64,000 bases of DNA from assembly GCF_003268635.1 (NCBI RefSeq), contig NZ_CP029639.1:3731501-3795500 (forward strand), given 5' to 3'. How positions within the stretch are numbered: position 1 is the stretch's first letter; each line of letters begins with the position of its first letter. The position numbers and the translations under genes are program-made. The stretch comes from Paenibacillus sp. DCT19 (GTDB taxonomy: Bacteria; Bacillota; Bacilli; Paenibacillales; Paenibacillaceae). The notes under the pieces were generated by a model. The model saw nothing but the letters and a program-made list of their open reading frames with translations. It was not told the DNA's origin and made no database searches. Positions 60,465 through 64,000 of this stretch are shown here, in pieces.

Positions 60465-62491
60465 GCTTCTTCCCCTGCCTCTTGTAGATATTGATTAAAC
60501 CAGCGATTCACCTGTTCGAAGCTGTCTACACGAAGTGAAGGTTTACCGATTTTCAGTAGAGAGTGGTTGGAACCTGGATATCGGATCAGCTTGGTCGTTT
60601 TGTCATACCGCTTGAGCGTTGTATAGAGTTCTTCGGCTTGTGCGATCGGTGTTCGATAGTCCTGCTCTCCGTGCATAATCAATAGAGGTGTCTCGATCTG
60701 ATGTGCATATGCAAGTGGTGAGCGTGACCACAACCATTCTGCGTTATGTGCCGGATTGCCTCCAATCACACCCTCGACATAAGAAATGCCGATATCACTT
60801 GTTCCATACATGGACAACCAATTAGAGATACAACGCTGAGTTACGGCTGCCTTGAATCGATGGTTATGAGCAACAATCCAGTTCGTCATGACGCCACCGT
60901 AGCTACCGCCACCCACGCCAAGCCGCAATTCATCCAATTCGTCATACGTCGCGAGTGCGTAATCTACAGCTTCCATCAGGTCACGGTAATCCCCACCGGC
61001 AAAATCACCACGGCAAGCTCTAGCGAACGCCTGACCATATCCCATACTTCCACGCGGATTCACCCACAACACCGCATATCCTTGTGCCGCTAGCGATTGT
61101 ATCTCATGACTGAATGTGCCGGTGTACATCGCATGAGGTCCACCATGAATCTGTAGAATCATTGGTAATTTCGTTGGCACATTTGAATCACGCTTCTCTG
61201 GTCGGATGATCCAGCCCTGAATTGGCCATCCATCTGACGAGGTAAACTCAATACGTTCTGGACGTTGTACTTCTAATTCGGACATCATCTCATCGTTGCG
61301 ATAGGTAAGTCTGTACGTTTGCCCATCGTCATCTATGGACACACAATACAACTCGCCAGGACGATCTTCAGTCAACGCAGCATAAATGAGTGTCTTCCCG
61401 TCGGGCGACAACGTATATTGATAAACATCCTTTTCGCCTGCTCCAGTTATGGATTGGCACTCTCCATCTCCACTGATGCGATATACGTTAACACTGCCAC
61501 TATCTGTACCTAGGACATACATCGCGTTACCGACAGTGTCATTCTGTTCAAAAAGTGGTGCCGGAGAAGCAGCAGCTGACTTCATATCTCCTAATGCCGC
61601 GTTGCCAAATTGTACATCAAGCTGTAAAGAGATCGACTTCACAGCACCTCCACTGGCTGACACCTCGTATAACCTATTGTGGCTACCACTGCCGTATTCA
61701 CGGTCACTTGCGATCAATACAAGCCGCTGCCCATCAGGTGTATATGAAAATTGGCTGATCAATAGATCAGATGTGGTCACTTTATAGGGAACACGATCTG
61801 CAATCCGAATTGTAAATACATCGGTAAAATACAATAGATCCGGATCGAGGTCGCTATCGTCTACCTGTTTGGACATATAAGACAACGACTGACTATCCGG
61901 AGACCAGACAGGTGAAGACACACTCCACTCTCCAGATGTAAGTTGTGTTACTGTACCTGAAGCAAGCTCATAGATAAATAAATGACTATAAAGCCCGTCC
62001 CACCAACCCGAACCTTCCGCCTTTGGTGTTGTCCGTTCAAATACACGTCCTCGTATAGGAGCCGGTTCACCTTTATTTTCCCCAGCCGATTCTTCTTGAT
62101 TACGAAGCGCTTTGCTTGTAAAAGCAATGAAACGTCCATCAGGAGACCAGACATAACCCAATATTTTGTGATCAGCGGAGAGCAGCGCAGCGGGTTGTTC
62201 ATCACCTGGTATAAGAACCCACAGCCCTTTACCGCCGCCGTCGCCAGCACGAAGAAATGCAAGCTTCGTACCGTCTGGCGACCAAGAGGGAGCCGAGTCT
62301 TTGACACCGTCTGTGAGCGCAACGTCTTGGCTGCCATCTAACCCAATTCCTCGAATTTGGGTGTTATATTCATTTTTCAACCGATCAATGGTTTGTTCCA
62401 CATAAGCTACCTGCCCACTCTGATTGACAACTGGCTGACTAATCCAGCGATAACGATATAAATCCTCAGGAATAATAGGTCGTTGATTCAT
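60461..62491 (-). CDS. S9-family prolyl oligopeptidase/acylaminoacyl peptidase
   Basis: The 676-residue cytoplasmic enzyme has an N-terminal seven-blade WD/PD40-like propeller (repeats such as SAPSWSPDGTKLAFLRAG, GYVWSPDGRFIAFTS, SSPVWSPDSQSLSYMSK) and a C-terminal alpha/beta hydrolase domain. The catalytic triad is Ser in GGSYGGVMTN, Asp in HGEQDYRTP and His in GSNHSLLK. It cleaves short peptides. ATG 62491 follows AGGAGGAG. It is co-oriented with the peptide ABC permease genes 26 bases upstream, so it probably degrades the imported peptides. Confidence 0.92.
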   Translation of the reverse strand: MNQRPIIPEDLYRYRWISQPVVNQSGQVAYVEQTIDRLKNEYNTQIRGIGLDGSQDVALTDGVKDSAPSWSPDGTKLAFLRAGDGGGKGLWVLIPGDEQPAALLSADHKILGYVWSPDGRFIAFTSKALRNQEESAGENKGEPAPIRGRVFERTTPKAEGSGWWDGLYSHLFIYELASGTVTQLTSGEWSVSSPVWSPDSQSLSYMSKQVDDSDLDPDLLYFTDVFTIRIADRVPYKVTTSDLLISQFSYTPDGQRLVLIASDREYGSGSHNRLYEVSASGGAVKSISLQLDVQFGNAALGDMKSAAASPAPLFEQNDTVGNAMYVLGTDSGSVNVYRISGDGECQSITGAGEKDVYQYTLSPDGKTLIYAALTEDRPGELYCVSIDDDGQTYRLTYRNDEMMSELEVQRPERIEFTSSDGWPIQGWIIRPEKRDSNVPTKLPMILQIHGGPHAMYTGTFSHEIQSLAAQGYAVLWVNPRGSMGYGQAFARACRGDFAGGDYRDLMEAVDYALATYDELDELRLGVGGGSYGGVMTNWIVAHNHRFKAAVTQRCISNWLSMYGTSDIGISYVEGVIGGNPAHNAEWLWSRSPLAYAHQIETPLLIMHGEQDYRTPIAQAEELYTTLKRYDKTTKLIRYPGSNHSLLKIGKPSLRVDSFEQVNRWFNQYLQEAGEEA

Positions 62492-62517
62492 CTCGGGTGT
62501 CTCCTCCTCAAGCCATT

Positions 62518-63450
62518 TTATTTTTGTGTAGTATCTGTACGTGGATCAAGAACGTCACGCAGCCAATCCCCTAAGAAAATGACACCAAGTACGGTAAACG
62601 TAATGGCAAGACCAGGAAACGTAGCTACCCACCAGCTTGTCGCCACATACTGTCTACCATCACTTAACATTCCGCCCCACGATACATCGGGTGGCTTAAT
62701 GCCAAGACCAAGGAAACTGAGTGAAGCTTCCATAATAATCGTTGTTCCGACATTCATACCCGAGATAACAATAAAGGAAGATAAAATGTTGGGTACAATG
62801 TGTCTAATGATTAAACGTGCGTTCTTCGCACCAATAGATCTCGCAGCTTGAACATAATCGCGCTCCTTGATACTGAGAACCTCACTCCGAACAACGCGTG
62901 TATAAGATACCCAGTTCGTTACCCCGATTACGAAAATCAACGTTGTGATCCCTGGCCCTACAATCGCCATAACGACAAGCATAAATAGAATCGTCGGGAT
63001 CGCCATGAAAGCATCTCCCACCCGCATGATGATGGCATCGATCCATTTACCGTAGAATCCGGATAGTAGCCCTAAAATTGCACCAATAATTCCCGATACA
63101 ATGACTGCCCCCATACCTACAATTAACGAGACTCTTGCACCATACACGATACGACTCCACATGTCCCTGCCCAGATTGTCAGTACCTAGCCAATATTCAG
63201 AGCTTCCTCCCTCTAACCACGCAGGTGGTTTGAGACGATTCAGCGGATTAACCGCAGCAGGATCATGGCTTGCGAGCAGAGGTGCACATATGGCTGTCAA
63301 TACAACCAGCAAGACGAGCACTGCTCCAAACATCCCTGTTTTACTAATGATCAGTTGTTTCCAGATGTAGCGAAATCCTGTTGGAGTTCTTAGACCAGGC
63401 TCACGCTCCGGCTCTGAACCCGGAACTTGCAATTCATTGCTTCCTGTCAT
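62518..63450 (-). CDS. Oligopeptide ABC transporter permease (OppC/DppC-like)
   Basis: I start at ATG 63450 (SD GGGAGGTG). The 310-residue membrane protein has six helices, the OppC_N signal-anchor region (LIISKTGMFGAVLVLLVVLT) and the EAA-loop motif (VRSEVLSIKERDYVQAARSI GAKNARLI, split here). It ends SWGGMLSDGRQYV and WLRDVLDPR. It pairs with the OppB-like permease, whose stop is 16 bases upstream. Confidence 0.92.
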   Translation of the reverse strand: MTGSNELQVPGSEPEREPGLRTPTGFRYIWKQLIISKTGMFGAVLVLLVVLTAICAPLLASHDPAAVNPLNRLKPPAWLEGGSSEYWLGTDNLGRDMWSRIVYGARVSLIVGMGAVIVSGIIGAILGLLSGFYGKWIDAIIMRVGDAFMAIPTILFMLVVMAIVGPGITTLIFVIGVTNWVSYTRVVRSEVLSIKERDYVQAARSIGAKNARLIIRHIVPNILSSFIVISGMNVGTTIIMEASLSFLGLGIKPPDVSWGGMLSDGRQYVATSWWVATFPGLAITFTVLGVIFLGDWLRDVLDPRTDTTQK

Positions 63451-63466
63451 CAGGTTGCACCTCCCT

Positions 63467-64000
63467 CTAGTCGTATTTGATTCGCGGATCAAGCAGTCGG
63501 TAGACTACATCCGTCAAGATATTGGTAATGACCACAATGAACGCAATCACAAATACCGCCGCTTGGACAATCGCCATATCATGTGTATTCACAGCAACCA
63601 CTAACAACTGACCAAGTCCTGGCCAGGAGAATACCGTTTCTGTAATCAAGGTGCCACCAATCAAACTCGTAAATTGCAAACTCATGATCGTCACCACAGG
63701 AATCAATCCGTTGCGGAATGCGTGCTTTCCAATGACAACCATACGACCAAGTCCCTTACTTCGAGCGGTACGAATATAGTCTTGGCTCAAAATATCCAAC
63801 ATGCTGGATCGAATCAGACGTGTCATCTGAGCCGCTAAACCGACACCTAGCGTGAATGCAGGTAAGATTAAATGGGATAATCCACCTCGACCAGATACGG
63901 GCAGCACTCCCCACATGACGGAGAAGAGTAGAATAAGCATGATGCCCATCCAGAAGTTCGGCATGGCTTTACCTATAACCGAGATACCTGAAATGATTAG
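63467..64000 (-). CDS. Oligopeptide ABC transporter permease (OppB/DppB-like), 5' end outside window
   Basis: The visible 177 residues are the C-terminal half of an OppB permease: ISVIGKAMPNFWMGIMLILL, the EAA motif MLDILSQDYIRTARSKGLGR with IGKHAFRNGLIPVVT, and the ending DVVYRLLDPRIKYD. The N-terminus and probably the substrate-binding protein gene lie beyond base 64000. The gene heads the Opp/peptidase operon in this window. Confidence 0.92.
   Translation of the reverse strand, partial: LIISGISVIGKAMPNFWMGIMLILLFSVMWGVLPVSGRGGLSHLILPAFTLGVGLAAQMTRLIRSSMLDILSQDYIRTARSKGLGRMVVIGKHAFRNGLIPVVTIMSLQFTSLIGGTLITETVFSWPGLGQLLVVAVNTHDMAIVQAAVFVIAFIVVITNILTDVVYRLLDPRIKYD

Overview
The window looks like a chromosomal segment of a Paenibacillus-type Firmicute. 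The evidence is moderate-to-low GC, strong GGAGG Shine-Dalgarno (SD) sites, frequent TTG/GTG starts, many TetR/AraC/MarR regulators next to the genes they probably control, secreted plant-polysaccharide enzymes (a DUF5060 enzyme and a GH5 mannanase), sporulation-type accessory genes, and a 167-bp intergenic repeat with GTTCAAAAAG/CTTTTTGAAC ends that I associate with Paenibacillus. I see no rRNA, tRNA, CRISPR array or intact transposase.

Layout. 1-2 kb: a partial DUF5060 enzyme gene and two decayed genes (AraC regulator, GNAT) that meet at a recombination scar. 2-9.2 kb: the most distinctive locus, a 1222-residue six-cupredoxin multicopper oxidase of the MnxG (Mn(II) oxidase) type. Two small genes sit directly upstream in the positions of mnxF and mnxE, several Sm/DUF2642-like small proteins lie around it, and there is an unlisted 38-residue His-tailed lipoprotein. 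9.4-20.6 kb: a glycosyltransferase, an SDR behind a MerR-type promoter, an Xre/DUF6442 pair, a frameshifted CPBP protease between tandem operators, DinB, an aldo/keto reductase, a DUF3221 lipoprotein cluster, a PAF-acetylhydrolase-like lipoprotein and a NarL-type two-component system. 20.7-28 kb: an EutB/EutC-like pair with a terminator hairpin in its leader, a YHYH/stalk-domain protein, a TetR, a second truncation scar (PTS EIIA against DUF3221) and the mannanase.

27-31 kb is an iron-acquisition block: a YumC-like flavin reductase, a Btr-like AraC/binding-protein fusion and a FeuA-like lipoprotein, each behind its own Fur box. It is followed by a 1117-residue DUF5107-TPR protein. 34.9-38 kb is a MarR / class-M sirtuin / zinc macrodomain / SPL-radical-SAM operon, i.e. 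a protein ADP-ribosylation writer-eraser module. 38-57 kb holds mostly independent detoxification and stress genes (Asp23, aldo/keto reductase, Ohr, Mn-type CDF efflux, Old Yellow Enzyme with TetR, pentapeptide protein, ABC and MFS exporters). 57-64 kb has an APH/TetR pair, a DUF4303-like protein and a peptide-utilisation operon (two Opp/Dpp permeases, an S9 peptidase and a small protein).

Two patterns cross the window. First, at least six genes of ordinary families are interrupted by a single-base contraction in a short homopolymer, with perfectly conserved sequence on both sides. This is more like systematic base-calling error than biology and should be settled before anyone calls them pseudogenes. 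Second, an extended motif ending in TTGCCTAATCCT occurs upstream of both aldo/keto reductases and next to an AraC_N-type regulator, predicting a small aldehyde-stress regulon. The MnxG locus plus a CDF exporter with an Asn/Asp metal site suggest active manganese handling.
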